Source: Lysinibacillus mangiferihumi (GTDB lineage Bacteria; Bacillota; Bacilli; Bacillales_A; Planococcaceae). From it: a stretch of DNA of 64,000 nucleotides. The position numbers and the translations under genes were made by a program. Location: NCBI RefSeq assembly GCF_003049665.1, contig NZ_PYWM01000011.1, positions 62,001-126,000 of the forward strand, given 5' to 3'. This document shows, piece after piece, positions 1 through 9,816 of the stretch (its first letter is position 1; every line of letters begins with the position of its first letter). Under the pieces are notes generated by a model. The model ran no database searches and was not told the DNA's origin. It was given only the letters and a program-made list of their open reading frames with translations.

Positions 1-1
1 G

Positions 2-445
2 ACTCGTTTTTTTGTAACGATGATGTTTACAGCAATAATAGTGAGCCTACTAATGGCTTTACAACTAGCTGGATTACTATTATTTGTAGAGCCTGAGTAT
101 GGAATGCTTAATGCAACATACATGATGCAGATTGTCACCGTCTTTATCGGTAGTGAATTATTTGCGATATTTGCAGCCTGTTTGTGTATTCTGTTATCTT
201 CACATGCAGCAACTGTTACACTTTGCGCTTTTCTTTTTGGCTGTACCTATATTTTTAGAACAAACTTTGAGACATCCATATTTTCATTAAATGGATTATT
301 TGATAAAGGATTCTTTTCCTATTTAGTGCGGGGAGAAACGCTATTAAACAGCGAGGTTCAAGCTTTTATAGCCTGGTATGGCTTCCTTATGATGATCACA
401 ATTATCCTAACGCTTACTTTTCAATCAAGGAGAAATGAATTATGA
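2..445 (+). CDS. ABC transporter permease-like membrane protein, 5' partial
   Basis: The reading frame is open from base 2, so the N-terminus lies outside the window. The 148 visible residues are very hydrophobic, with about four membrane segments and few charges, and end in a short basic tail (QSRRNEL). The stop overlaps the ATG of the next gene (ATGA), which encodes an ABC ATPase, so this is most simply the permease partner of that ATPase. The substrate cannot be read from the sequence. No family-specific motif was recognised; the call rests on hydrophobicity and operon context. Confidence 0.6.
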   Translation, partial: TRFFVTMMFTAIIVSLLMALQLAGLLLFVEPEYGMLNATYMMQIVTVFIGSELFAIFAACLCILLSSHAATVTLCAFLFGCTYIFRTNFETSIFSLNGLFDKGFFSYLVRGETLLNSEVQAFIAWYGFLMMITIILTLTFQSRRNEL

Positions 446-1323
446 AACTAACAGTCGAACAAGTTACACATCAGTATAAAAATTTCCTTGCTCTTAAAAA
501 TATCAATTTTGAATTCACACCAGGTATTTATGGCTTACTTGGACCAAATGGAGCTGGTAAGTCTACATTTATGCGTATTTTAGTAGATGTTCTTGCGCCA
601 ACTTCAGGCATGATAAATTATGAGGGACGCAATATTTCTATATTAAAGAGTCAATATCGAGATATACTAGGCTATTTACCGCAAGATTTTAATGGTTATC
701 CTCATTTTACAGCGTATCAATTTTTATTATATGTAGCTAACCTAAAAGGGCTTTCTAAAAGCTTAGCTAAACAACGTGTCGATGAATTATTACAATTAGT
801 AGGTCTTATCGAGTCAAAAGATAAAAAGCTAAAGGGCTTTTCAGGTGGTATGAAACGTAGAATAGGCATTGCACAGGCATTACTAAATGATCCACATATT
901 TTAATATTAGATGAGCCGACAGCAGGCTTAGATCCAAGTGAGCGCATACGTTTAAGAGGAATTTTGTCTAAAATGGCTAAAAATAAAATCATTATATTAT
1001 CTACACATATTGTTTCAGATATAGAATCTGTGGCTGATCAAGTACTTTTACTACGAAAAGGAGAGTTAATTGAACACGCTACGCCTGCTCACTTTCTAGA
1101 TAAGATGGAAGGTCAAGTTTGGACCGTAACATTACAAGAACAAAAAGCATTGTCACTAATGGATACATTTATTATTAGTAATGTACATCAACAAGGAACA
1201 TCTATTGAATTACGAATAGTCGCAACACAAAAACCTCACCTAGACGCAATAAATGTACCTCCAAAATTAGAAGATATTTATGTATATCATTTTGGGAATC
1301 CTCACCAAGCGATTAGTAATTAA
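442..1323 (+). CDS. ABC transporter ATP-binding protein
   Basis: Cytoplasmic ATPase subunit that would power the adjacent permease. Seen directly: Walker A GPNGAGKS near residues 34-41, Q-loop region LPQDFNGYP, signature FSGGMKRR, Walker B LILDEPTAGLD and the H-loop STHIVSD. About 80 residues follow the nucleotide-binding domain, as in the ABC-2 export-type ATPases. It starts on the ATG overlapping the upstream stop (ATGA), indicating translational coupling. An inverted-repeat hairpin about 320 bp downstream may end the transcript. At 293 residues it is normal for the family. Substrate unknown. Confidence 0.9.
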   Translation: MKLTVEQVTHQYKNFLALKNINFEFTPGIYGLLGPNGAGKSTFMRILVDVLAPTSGMINYEGRNISILKSQYRDILGYLPQDFNGYPHFTAYQFLLYVANLKGLSKSLAKQRVDELLQLVGLIESKDKKLKGFSGGMKRRIGIAQALLNDPHILILDEPTAGLDPSERIRLRGILSKMAKNKIIILSTHIVSDIESVADQVLLLRKGELIEHATPAHFLDKMEGQVWTVTLQEQKALSLMDTFIISNVHQQGTSIELRIVATQKPHLDAINVPPKLEDIYVYHFGNPHQAISN

Positions 1324-1875
1324 TTTTGAAAACATTCAGTTAAATATTATCCCATACTCCTAGGAACTTATCGTATTTAAATAAGTAAATCTACGAGAGT
1401 GTCAACATAGTTATTTCAATTGGATAATCCATATGGAATTGTGGCTGATCATACACAAGAATTTCTTAACAAATTCAAACCAGCAAAGTAATTGATAACT
1501 TCCAGTTTAACTAATAAATGAATATAAGGAAACCTCACTTATGATACGCTGAACCGTATCATAAATGATGGTAAAGCAAAGAAAAGAATTCATTCTTACT
1601 GGGAAAATATTAGATAACCTACTTAAATAAATTCGATATTATATAGGCACATTAAGATGAATTAATGTGCCTTTAATCATGGATATATTTTACTCGATAG
1701 GAAGTTTGGTTTTCTGAATGTATGATAAAATAAATTAAAGGGTCAGATCCACTTTGCATTTCTAGGATAAAATCGCAAAGTATCTCCAACCCCGTATCTA
1801 GTGTAATTAATATATCTAAATTATATGCAATTCAAGTTTAAATTGCAACTTTAAAATTTAGAAAGGGGAAATTAA
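1324..1875. other. intergenic region with decayed coding scraps
   Basis: No intact gene is seen. About 1407-1490 on the plus strand reads as a short open tail ending FLNKFKPAK and a stop, which looks like the degraded C-terminus of a lost protein that I cannot name. A perfect 9-bp hairpin (TATGATACG/CGTATCATA) lies near 1540-1563 and a second hairpin at 1646-1671. AT content is high. The stretch looks like the edge of a degraded accessory region. Confidence 0.5.
1646..1675 (+). terminator. possible terminator hairpin
   Basis: Inverted repeat GGCACATTAA/TTAATGTGCC with a short loop followed by TTTAAT. It could end the transcript from the upstream ABC genes, but the T tract is weak. Confidence 0.4.
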
Positions 1876-3732
1876 ATGTATAAGTATTTCAAAAATGAGG
1901 GCTATGATCCAGTACTTTCTAACCATCAGATTTATTTTATCCATCGTTGGGGGAATTATTAGAGAATACGCATTTACACTATAGGAAATTGTTAAAACCA
2001 TCAATTCGTTCTGTATTAAAGGAATCTTTAAGAGTTATAAATTATTTTAAAGACCAAACGTTATATGAACACAATGTTTTTGAAATATTAGAAGAAGTAA
2101 TTGAAGCCTTGAATAATAATATCGTATTAAAGAGAACTTATTTGGAAGATTTTAATTTAGTAAAGTCAAGACTAGAAAGGTTTTTATCAAATAAGCAAAC
2201 TTTCAAGGAATTAAAAAGCGGATCAGATAAACATAAACAACTAAATTTACCCTATACTATCATAACTACTCTATATAACAAATTGGAGAATGTTGACATT
2301 CCAAAGATCTATTCTAATTATCTTAAAGATGAATTAGGTAAGTCTAGTCTTTCGTTTGAAATAGTAGATGATTTAACGGAACTATTAATAAGTGAATTAA
2401 TTTATGAGGGACACAATAAACAATATTTATTTAACTGGGGTAAGGGAGTCTTTATTACAGATTCTACTAAAATCATATACTATTGCATTTGATAAATTTC
2501 CTGGATAATATTGCTTATGCTTATTCTCTAAAGTAAAGAGTTTTGTAGTAGATATAAGTTCTTCTCTTGCTAAGTTTATTGCAGCAACTTCATCAGTAGA
2601 TTCAAGCCTTATTTTTGCTATATGTTTATCTGTTTTAAAAAATTCACATAATCCTTGATGATGTCGCTCGTCAATAGTATTCTCTTCTATAAAATTTGTA
2701 CCTAAAACTTCTGGATTCTTATGAAACGTGATTTTACCGCCTTTATGAGTAAACAAAGAATCGTATCCTTCTGGGAGTTTAAGAGGCAAAAAACAATCGA
2801 ATTCCCTTTTATTTTTCTTCCCTAATTCTTTTATTCTTTCTACTCTTTTAAGAAAGTTTGGTTCATGGAAATCATATCAATATGAAGCCACATATTGAGA
2901 GTCATAATCATGGCTTACAAATTTCCAACAATGAGAGATATATTAAAATTAATTTAAGTTCGAAAATGAATAATAGATATCAAGGTTTAAATCAATTATT
3001 ACAGTGGTGTCGAGTAATTCAAGATTCTCCTAAAGAAACAGTGCTAGTTGCTATGTGGAGTCTTTTAGAGTTTTTATTTGTAACAGAGTCTTTTAATAAA
3101 AGACAAAATATTTTAGAACATGCTACTCCATACATTTATCATTTTTATTTAAAGAGTTTAGCATGGCGAACAAGAGAAATTCTTAAACAGAGCAGTGAAC
3201 AAAATATGCTTTTGATAAAAGAAGTAATAAAAGTATTTGGTGAAGAATCGGTGGATGCTTCTAAAGACGAGGTGAAATTACATTATTTTATAAAGTTTAT
3301 GGCTACAAATAAAGCACAAGCCGATGAAATTTATAAGGATAAAACTTTTGAACAACGCTATATAGGTCTTATTAACAAATATTTAACTTTAAGAGGGACA
3401 AAACTATGGTTTGAGAAATACTTAGATAAATTAAAGAAACAAGTACATAGCGATTTTCTTAGGGCCTACAGATTAAGAAATATATTAGCCCACCAAGCAA
3501 GTATGGATGAAGATTTTTGGATGAGATTTATGATGTGATAGCCTTTTATCTAAAACTTATTATTGATGATTTGCTCTTTACGATTACTTCCCAACCAAAT
3601 AATTCTGTACATGACTTAGTATTAGTTAAACGTGAGACTTATAATAATTATTCAGAGCTATTGGTTAATATTAACAAAATTGATGGTGTAGACTTTAAAA
3701 AGTTAGTTTCCACAAAGTCACTATTAGTCTAA
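1876..3732 (+). pseudogene. broken HEPN-domain (ApeA-like) protein gene
   Basis: Three plus-strand pieces and one minus-strand piece look like one roughly 616-residue protein. The start is ATG 1876, behind AAAGGGGA. The frame breaks in a run of five G (1949-1953); a sixth G would join it to the long open frame running to 2492. The middle third reads only on the minus strand (about 2872 down to 2478). The C-terminal part resumes on the plus strand from about 2870. It breaks again at a run of five T (3514-3518), where a sixth T would join it to the last piece ending at 3732. The C-terminus has the HEPN RNase-type motif RNILAH (R-x4-H). The middle LESTDEVAAINLAREEL followed by LNQLLQWC and LVAMWSLLEFLF resembles large Apea-type HEPN proteins, some of which act in anti-phage abortive infection. 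The family call is by eye. As sequenced it cannot make a full protein. Confidence 0.6.
2478..2876 (-). other. apparently inverted internal segment of the HEPN gene
   Basis: The minus strand is open here from about 2872 (residues HEPNFLKRVERIKELGKK) to NLSNAIVYDF. Read in this orientation it supplies exactly the part missing between the two plus-strand halves of the HEPN gene. Breakpoints are approximate; joining plus 2477, then the reverse complement of this segment, then plus 2876 gives nearly continuous coding. I see no convincing inverted repeats at the ends, only a 9-nt direct repeat AAATCATAT at 2470 and 2869. Confidence 0.5.
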
Positions 3733-3795
3733 TTAGTTTTTATTAAACTCTATAGGTATTAGATGCAGAGGAAGCTGGGACAAAAGAGAAAAACT

Positions 3796-3829
3796 GTTAG
3801 ATTGAACCCAATCAACCTAACACTTTTTT
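3796..3829 (+). terminator. terminator hairpin, copy of a dispersed sequence
   Basis: GTTAGATTG and its near complement enclose a short loop, followed by a T run. Nearly the same sequence, including the flanking AACACTTTTTTGCT, recurs at 34696-34737. Confidence 0.6.
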
Positions 3830-3955
3830 GCTATGCCGTTGTTGTCCGCTACAGCGGTGCTTTCCGCTCAGCACCGTAAGCCGCAACCCTCGCTAAGCGC
3901 GGAATGCCAGCGTCTTACGGTGTGTGCGTTCCCGCAGGAGTAACCGCCTCATAGC
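3830..3955. repeat. GC-rich dispersed repeat element
   Basis: A 126-bp GC-rich block in AT-rich surroundings, bounded by GCTATG and CATAGC. It contains nested complementary segments (CACCGTAAG with CTTACGGTG) and the CCCGCAGGAG motif typical of dispersed intergenic repeats in Bacillaceae genomes. It has no coding potential. Family assignment is from memory of such elements. Confidence 0.55.
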
Positions 3956-4038
3956 CGTGTACTTAAGCTAAATTAAATTATTTTCAATAAATACCTCTTC
4001 TAAGTTAGTATAAAAACGAAAACTTAGAGGAGGTTTTT

Positions 4039-4388
4039 ATGTACAATTAACACAATTTGTATTTGAAAACAAGAAGAAAAAAATTTTAAAAAGAGATTGA
4101 GAAGTTATCAAAAAATCTCGCTCTATTCCAAAGGAACATGTTGCTTCGCTTTCGGGATTAACGATTTACTTAACGAATTTGCCGCGGACAATTTCTGCCG
4201 AAAAAATAACGCAGTTATACCGTATTCGCTGGCAGATTGAACTTCGTTTCAAAACATGGAAGTCCCATTTAAAACTTCATCAAATAAAAGACATGAAAGT
4301 GGAACGTTGGTTATGCCATATCTATAGCCAATGTATCGTTATGTTACTAAGTATGATGACCACAGGTTATCTTCGAAAAATTGTTTAG
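4039..4388 (+). pseudogene. IS4-family transposase remnant
   Basis: The C-terminal catalytic part of an IS4-type DDE transposase is clear. From about 4100 the frame reads SRSIPKEHVASLSG, then ITQLYRIRWQIELRFKTWKS, the conserved Y-(2)-R-(3)-E-(6)-K block. The first codons (ATG 4039, behind GGAGG) run into a stop after three residues and the N-terminal and central two thirds are missing. An inverted repeat (3994-4006 with 4021-4033) precedes the ATG and may be an insertion-sequence end. Inactive scar of a transposon. Confidence 0.75.
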
Positions 4389-4589
4389 AAAACATGCAAT
4401 AAATTCATCAGTGAAGATTTATCTATCCGTATGTTTTCGAATAGGATAAATCCTACCTAATCATGGATACAAGGAGCTAAAGTGTTTAGCTTCTAGAGAA
4501 ATGAATGATAGCGTTAGTATGAGTGACGAGTAACGACAAATAATAAATGAGTTGTAATAAAGTGAGAAGTTCAAAATTGAGAAAAATAA

Positions 4590-4603
4590 CAAACATTCGT
4601 TCG
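4590..4603 (+). promoter_or_regulatory. LexA (SOS) box upstream of uvrB
   Basis: CAAACATTCGTTCG matches the Bacillus LexA/DinR consensus CGAACNNNNGTTCG at all but one fixed position. It lies about 30 bp upstream of an extended -10 (TGCTAAAAT, 4632-4640) and 74 bp before the uvrB start. uvrBA is a known SOS operon in B. subtilis. Confidence 0.75.
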
Positions 4604-4676
4604 TTAAATGTTCGATATTTTAGTACTGCTATGCTAAAATAAATGTACAAATTGGAAGGAAAGGACGGGAACATGC

Positions 4677-6656
4677 GTGCAAACATTTGATTTACAGGCG
4701 CCATATCAGCCTAACGGGGATCAGCCACAGGCGATAGCGGAATTAGTGGAGGGTGTACGTGAAGGGAAACGACATCAAACTTTGCTTGGTGCAACAGGAA
4801 CGGGCAAAACATTTACGATTTCTAATGTTATTCAGCAAGTAAAAAAACCAACGCTGATTATGGCCCACAATAAAACACTAGCGGGTCAATTATATAGTGA
4901 GTTCAAAGAGTTCTTCCCAAATAATGCGGTTGAATACTTTGTGAGTTATTATGATTACTTTCAGCCTGAAGCGTATGTTCCACAAACAGATACGTATATC
5001 GAAAAAGATTCAAGCATTAATGATGAGATCGACAAGCTGCGTCACTCAGCGACATCGGCTCTTTTCGAACGTGATGATGTCATCATTATTGCTTCAGTGT
5101 CTTGTATATATGGTTTAGGTTCTCCTGAAGAATATCGCGAATTGGTTGTATCGATTCGAACAGGTATGGAGATTGAACGCAATCAGTTGCTTCGAAAACT
5201 AGTAGATGTGCAATATGAACGTAATGATATTAGTTTTACACGCGGAACGTTCCGTGTGCGAGGTGACGTTGTCGAAATTTTCCCAGCCTCTCGTGATGAA
5301 CATTGCGTTCGTGTGGAATTTTTCGGAGATGAGATTGATCGCATTCGAGAAGTCGATGCGTTAACAGGAGAAATATTGGCGGATCGTGACCATGTAGCAA
5401 TTTTCCCAGCCTCCCACTTCGTTACACGCGAAGAAAAAATGCTGAAAGCGATTGACAATATTGAACAAGAATTAGAACAACGTCTTGCGTTATTGCGAGC
5501 AGAAGATAAGCTATTGGAAGCACAGCGTTTAGAGCAGCGCACGCGCTATGATTTAGAAATGATGCGTGAAATGGGCTTTTGTTCAGGTATTGAAAACTAC
5601 TCACGCCATTTAACATTGCGTGAAGCTGGTGCAACACCATATACATTACTCGACTACTTCCCGGAAGACTTTTTGCTTATTGTCGATGAGAGTCACGTGA
5701 CATTACCGCAGGTACGGGGGATGTATAACGGGGACCAAGCACGAAAAGGGGTACTAGTGGAGCATGGATTCCGTTTGCCATCTGCACTAGACAATCGTCC
5801 TTTGCGTTTCGAGGAGTTTGAACGACACATTCATCAAGCCATTTATGTATCAGCAACGCCTGGCCCATATGAACTTGAACATACGCCGGAAATGGTGCAA
5901 CAAATTATTCGTCCGACCGGGTTACTTGATCCATTAATTGACGTGCGTCCGATTGAAGGGCAAATCGATAATCTCATTGACGAAATTCATGACCGTATTG
6001 CGCGCAATGAACGTGTGCTCGTTACAACATTGACGAAAAAAATGTCGGAAGATTTATCTGCTTATTTGAAGGAAATGGGCTTAAAAGTGGAATACTTACA
6101 TTCAGAGATTAAGACATTAGAGCGGATTGAAATTATTCGTGAGCTTCGTAAAGGTACATATGATGTACTCATCGGCATTAATTTATTGCGTGAAGGTTTA
6201 GATATTCCAGAAGTATCGCTCGTGGCGATTTTAGATGCGGATAAGGAAGGCTTTTTACGTTCGGAACGTTCGCTTATTCAAACAATTGGTCGTGCGGCAC
6301 GTAATGCAAATGGACATGTTATCATGTACGCAGATAACATGACAGATTCAATGAGCAAAGCAATTGAGGAAACGAAACGTCGTCGTTCAATTCAAATGGC
6401 CTACAATGAGGAACATGGCATTACACCGAAAACAATTGTCAAAAAGATTCCGGATGTTATTCGTGCGACACAAGTGGCAGAGGAAGAGGAATCTTATGTA
6501 ACAAAGGCAACGAAAGGCAAGAAGTTGACGAAGGCAGAAAAAGAGAAATTGTTGGCATCTCTTGAAGTAGAGATGAAGGAAGCGGCTAAAGCGCTTGATT
6601 TCGAACGAGCAGCTGAACTACGAGATACAATATTTGAATTGAAAGCAGAAGGGTGA
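4677..6656 (+). CDS. uvrB: Excinuclease ABC subunit B
   Basis: Damage-verifying helicase-like subunit of nucleotide excision repair; it is loaded by UvrA and recruits UvrC. Seen: Walker A GATGTGKT at residues 38-45, the beta-hairpin region [12 protein letters not shown] near residue 95, helicase motifs through QTIGRAARN, and a C-terminal UVR motif ([12 protein letters not shown]). Length 659 matches the family (about 660). The start is GTG 4677; the ATG four bases upstream at 4673 is out of frame and stops after five codons. A GGAAGGAAAGGA ribosome site lies just upstream. First gene of a two-gene operon with uvrA, 7 bp apart, with a LexA box in front. Confidence 0.97.
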   Translation: MQTFDLQAPYQPNGDQPQAIAELVEGVREGKRHQTLLGATGTGKTFTISNVIQQVKKPTLIMAHNKTLAGQLYSEFKEFFPNNAVEYFVSYYDYFQPEAYVPQTDTYIEKDSSINDEIDKLRHSATSALFERDDVIIIASVSCIYGLGSPEEYRELVVSIRTGMEIERNQLLRKLVDVQYERNDISFTRGTFRVRGDVVEIFPASRDEHCVRVEFFGDEIDRIREVDALTGEILADRDHVAIFPASHFVTREEKMLKAIDNIEQELEQRLALLRAEDKLLEAQRLEQRTRYDLEMMREMGFCSGIENYSRHLTLREAGATPYTLLDYFPEDFLLIVDESHVTLPQVRGMYNGDQARKGVLVEHGFRLPSALDNRPLRFEEFERHIHQAIYVSATPGPYELEHTPEMVQQIIRPTGLLDPLIDVRPIEGQIDNLIDEIHDRIARNERVLVTTLTKKMSEDLSAYLKEMGLKVEYLHSEIKTLERIEIIRELRKGTYDVLIGINLLREGLDIPEVSLVAILDADKEGFLRSERSLIQTIGRAARNANGHVIMYADNMTDSMSKAIEETKRRRSIQMAYNEEHGITPKTIVKKIPDVIRATQVAEEEESYVTKATKGKKLTKAEKEKLLASLEVEMKEAAKALDFERAAELRDTIFELKAEG

Positions 6657-6663
6657 TTGGCTT

Positions 6664-9528
6664 GTGAAAAATACAGAAATCGTCGTGCAAGGCGCACGAG
6701 CACATAATTTAAAAAATATAAATGTCACAATTCCACGTGATCAATTAGTCGTGTTAACAGGTTTATCGGGTTCTGGGAAGTCTTCCTTAGCGTTTGATAC
6801 GATTTATGCCGAGGGGCAGCGTCGTTATGTAGAATCGCTATCTGCCTATGCGCGCCAATTTCTCGGCCAAATGGATAAACCAGATGTAGATGCAATTGAG
6901 GGGCTATCGCCTGCCATTTCAATCGATCAGAAAACGACAAGCCGTAATCCACGCTCAACAGTTGGAACCGTTACGGAAATCTATGATTATTTACGTTTGC
7001 TATTCGCTCGTATTGGGAAGCCAATATGTCCAAATCATGGTATAGAAATTACATCGCAAACGATTGAGCAAATGGTGGATCGTTTATTAGTTTATCCAGA
7101 ACGTACGAAAATGCAATTACTGGCACCGATGATTTCAGGTCGTAAAGGGACGCATGTCAAGTTACTAGAAGACTTGAAAAAGCAAGGCTTTGTACGCGTA
7201 CGGATTGATGGTGAATTACGCGATTTAGATGATGCGATTGATCTTGATAAAAATAAAAAGCATTCGATAGAAGTTGTAGTCGATCGTGTTGTTGTTAAAG
7301 AGGGCATTGCAGCTCGTCTTAGTGATTCGTTAGAAACAGCCCTTCGTTTAGCTGAAGGACGCGTTCTTGTTGATGTCATGGAACATGAAGAATTATTATT
7401 TAGTGAACATCATGCCTGCCCATTATGTGGTTTTTCAATAGGGGAGTTAGAGCCTCGTATGTTTTCATTTAACAGTCCGTTTGGAGCATGTACAAGCTGT
7501 GATGGGTTAGGAACAACGCAGGAGGTTGATTTAGAACTAATCGTGCCAGATTGGGAACGGTCATTATTAGAGCACGCCATTGCACCATGGGAGCCTACCA
7601 GCTCACAATATTATCCACAACTATTAAAGGCAGTATGTGACCATTACGCGATTCCGATGGACGTACCTGTCAAAGATTTACCTAAAGAAAAGATGGATAA
7701 GATTTTATATGGTTCTGGTAAAGATAAAATTCGCTTCTATTATGAAAATGAATTTGGCAATGTACGAGATCAGATGATTGAATTCGAAGGTGTCGTGCGT
7801 AATGTAGAGCGCCGTTTTAAAGAAACAACTTCTGATTATGTACGAGAGCAAATGGAGAAATATATGGCACAGCAAGCTTGTCCATCTTGTAAAGGTTACC
7901 GATTAAAGCCCGAAACATTAGCTGTGAAAATTGGCGATCAACATATTGGACAAGTAACAGAGTATTCGATTCAGGAGGCAGATACGTTTTTCAAAGAGCT
8001 CGATTTATCTGAAAAGGATATGCAAATTGCGAGACTCGTATTGCGTGAAATCGAGGAACGACTTGGCTTCCTAGTGAATGTAGGGTTAGATTATTTAACA
8101 TTAAATCGTGCAGCTGGAACACTTTCAGGTGGAGAAGCACAGCGAATTCGTTTGGCAACACAAATTGGCTCTCGCTTAACAGGTGTACTCTATATTTTAG
8201 ATGAACCATCCATTGGACTACATCAGCGAGACAATGACCGTCTTATTAGTACGCTACAAAATATGCGAGATATCGGCAATACACTGATTGTTGTCGAGCA
8301 TGATGAAGACACAATGCTAGCGGCAGATTATCTGATTGATGTTGGACCGGGCGCCGGTGTACATGGTGGTCAAATTGTAGCAGCAGGTACGCCACAGGAA
8401 GTCATGGATAATCCACAGTCGTTAACAGGCCAATATTTAAGTGGCAAGAAGTTCATACCACTACCAGTAGAGCGTCGTAAACCAAATGGGCGTAAATTAT
8501 CTATAGTGGGGGCAAAGGAAAACAATCTGCAGAACGTCAAAGTAGATGTGCCATTAGGTTTATTTGTAGCAGTAACAGGTGTATCTGGATCAGGTAAATC
8601 AACACTAATTAATGAAATTTTATATAAATCATTAGCCCAAAAACTCAATCGTTCAAAGGTAAAGCCAGGCGCACATAAAGAAGTATCAGGAATCGATGAA
8701 TTGGAAAAGGTTATCGATATTGACCAATCGCCAATAGGAAGAACCCCTCGCTCCAATCCTGCAACGTATACGGGTGTCTTTGACGATATTCGCGATGTGT
8801 TTGCCACAACAAATGAAGCGAAAGTACGTGGTTATAAAAAAGGACGTTTTAGCTTTAACGTTAAAGGTGGCCGTTGTGAAGCATGTCGGGGTGACGGGAT
8901 TATTAAAATTGAAATGCATTTCCTACCAGATGTCTATGTGCCATGTGAGGTTTGCCATGGCAAACGTTACAACCGTGAAACACTTGAAGTAAAATATAAA
9001 GATAAAAGTATTGCCGATATTTTAGATATGACAATTGAAAATGCAGTCGTGTTTTTCGAAAATATTCCTAAAATCCAACGTAAATTACAAACAATAGTTG
9101 ATGTTGGCTTAGGGTATATGAAATTAGGTCAACCTGCCACAACACTGTCGGGTGGTGAGGCGCAACGTGTCAAATTGGCATCTGAATTACATCGTCGCTC
9201 AACAGGTAAGTCATTTTATATTTTAGATGAGCCAACGACGGGCTTACATGCAGATGATATTGCGCGTTTACTAATTGTTTTACAACGACTTGTAGAAAAT
9301 GGGGATTCGGTGCTTGTTATTGAGCATAATTTAGATGTTATTAAAACAGCGGATTACATTATTGACCTAGGACCAGAAGGTGGCGACAAAGGAGGTACCA
9401 TTGTTGCAACTGGTACACCAGAAGAAGTAATGGAAGTGGCTGGCTCTTATACGGGTAAATATTTAAAACCGATTTTAATACGTGATCGACAACGTATGGA
9501 AACGGCTTTAACAGAAGCAACAAAATAA
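6664..9528 (+). CDS. uvrA: Excinuclease ABC subunit A
   Basis: DNA damage sensor ATPase of nucleotide excision repair. It contains two ABC modules: Walker [10 protein letters not shown] near residue 31 and GVSGSGKST near 640, with two signatures (LSGGEAQR) and two Walker B/D-loops ([19 protein letters not shown]). Zinc-binding cysteines are visible in CPLCGF...CTSCDG and CEACRGDG...CEVCHG. At 954 residues it is full length. The GTG start lies 7 bp after uvrB, with the ribosome site (AGAAGGGTGA) inside the end of uvrB, so the pair is cotranscribed and shares SOS control. Confidence 0.97.
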   Translation: MKNTEIVVQGARAHNLKNINVTIPRDQLVVLTGLSGSGKSSLAFDTIYAEGQRRYVESLSAYARQFLGQMDKPDVDAIEGLSPAISIDQKTTSRNPRSTVGTVTEIYDYLRLLFARIGKPICPNHGIEITSQTIEQMVDRLLVYPERTKMQLLAPMISGRKGTHVKLLEDLKKQGFVRVRIDGELRDLDDAIDLDKNKKHSIEVVVDRVVVKEGIAARLSDSLETALRLAEGRVLVDVMEHEELLFSEHHACPLCGFSIGELEPRMFSFNSPFGACTSCDGLGTTQEVDLELIVPDWERSLLEHAIAPWEPTSSQYYPQLLKAVCDHYAIPMDVPVKDLPKEKMDKILYGSGKDKIRFYYENEFGNVRDQMIEFEGVVRNVERRFKETTSDYVREQMEKYMAQQACPSCKGYRLKPETLAVKIGDQHIGQVTEYSIQEADTFFKELDLSEKDMQIARLVLREIEERLGFLVNVGLDYLTLNRAAGTLSGGEAQRIRLATQIGSRLTGVLYILDEPSIGLHQRDNDRLISTLQNMRDIGNTLIVVEHDEDTMLAADYLIDVGPGAGVHGGQIVAAGTPQEVMDNPQSLTGQYLSGKKFIPLPVERRKPNGRKLSIVGAKENNLQNVKVDVPLGLFVAVTGVSGSGKSTLINEILYKSLAQKLNRSKVKPGAHKEVSGIDELEKVIDIDQSPIGRTPRSNPATYTGVFDDIRDVFATTNEAKVRGYKKGRFSFNVKGGRCEACRGDGIIKIEMHFLPDVYVPCEVCHGKRYNRETLEVKYKDKSIADILDMTIENAVVFFENIPKIQRKLQTIVDVGLGYMKLGQPATTLSGGEAQRVKLASELHRRSTGKSFYILDEPTTGLHADDIARLLIVLQRLVENGDSVLVIEHNLDVIKTADYIIDLGPEGGDKGGTIVATGTPEEVMEVAGSYTGKYLKPILIRDRQRMETALTEATK

Positions 9529-9561
9529 ATTTTTTACAAACAGCAAAAAGAAAAAAATTAT

Positions 9562-9670
9562 AAAAATCTGCTCTGTTTCCGAGGGTGAGATTTAAGACCT
9601 CGCACGCTAAAGCATTTGGCACATCTAGCATAAGTCTTATTTTCACTCTGGAAATGTAGCAGATTTTTTA
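9562..9670 (+). terminator. long structured terminator after uvrBA
   Basis: AAAATCTGCT (9562) pairs with AGCAGATTTT (to 9670) and the inner arms pair imperfectly (GTTTCCGAGGGTGAGAT with TCACTCTGGAAAT; TAAGAC with GTCTTA). A T run follows. It is much longer than a normal terminator and resembles the element at 19013-19136 in architecture. Confidence 0.65.
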
Positions 9671-9816
9671 AATTTCAGTATCAAAAAAACATCTAGATAG
9701 CAGGCATGAAAACTTTTTTACTGTATGACAGTGCATGCTTTTTCTTTTTTCAGTGAAACTTTTCACATATGGAGACGTATAAATAAATATAACAATCTGT
9801 GGGAGGCTATACCATT

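Noticed and set aside
2470-2877. 9-nt direct repeat AAATCATAT as a recombination site for the inverted segment
   Set aside because: Inversion needs inverted, not direct, repeats, and a 9-mer is expected by chance in such AT-rich DNA.
4673-4690. ATG at 4673 as the uvrB start
   Set aside because: Out of frame with UvrB and followed by a stop after five codons; GTG 4677 is correct.
8370-8807. 145-codon minus-strand open frame in uvrA
   Set aside because: Antisense shadow of a strongly conserved gene; no ribosome site.
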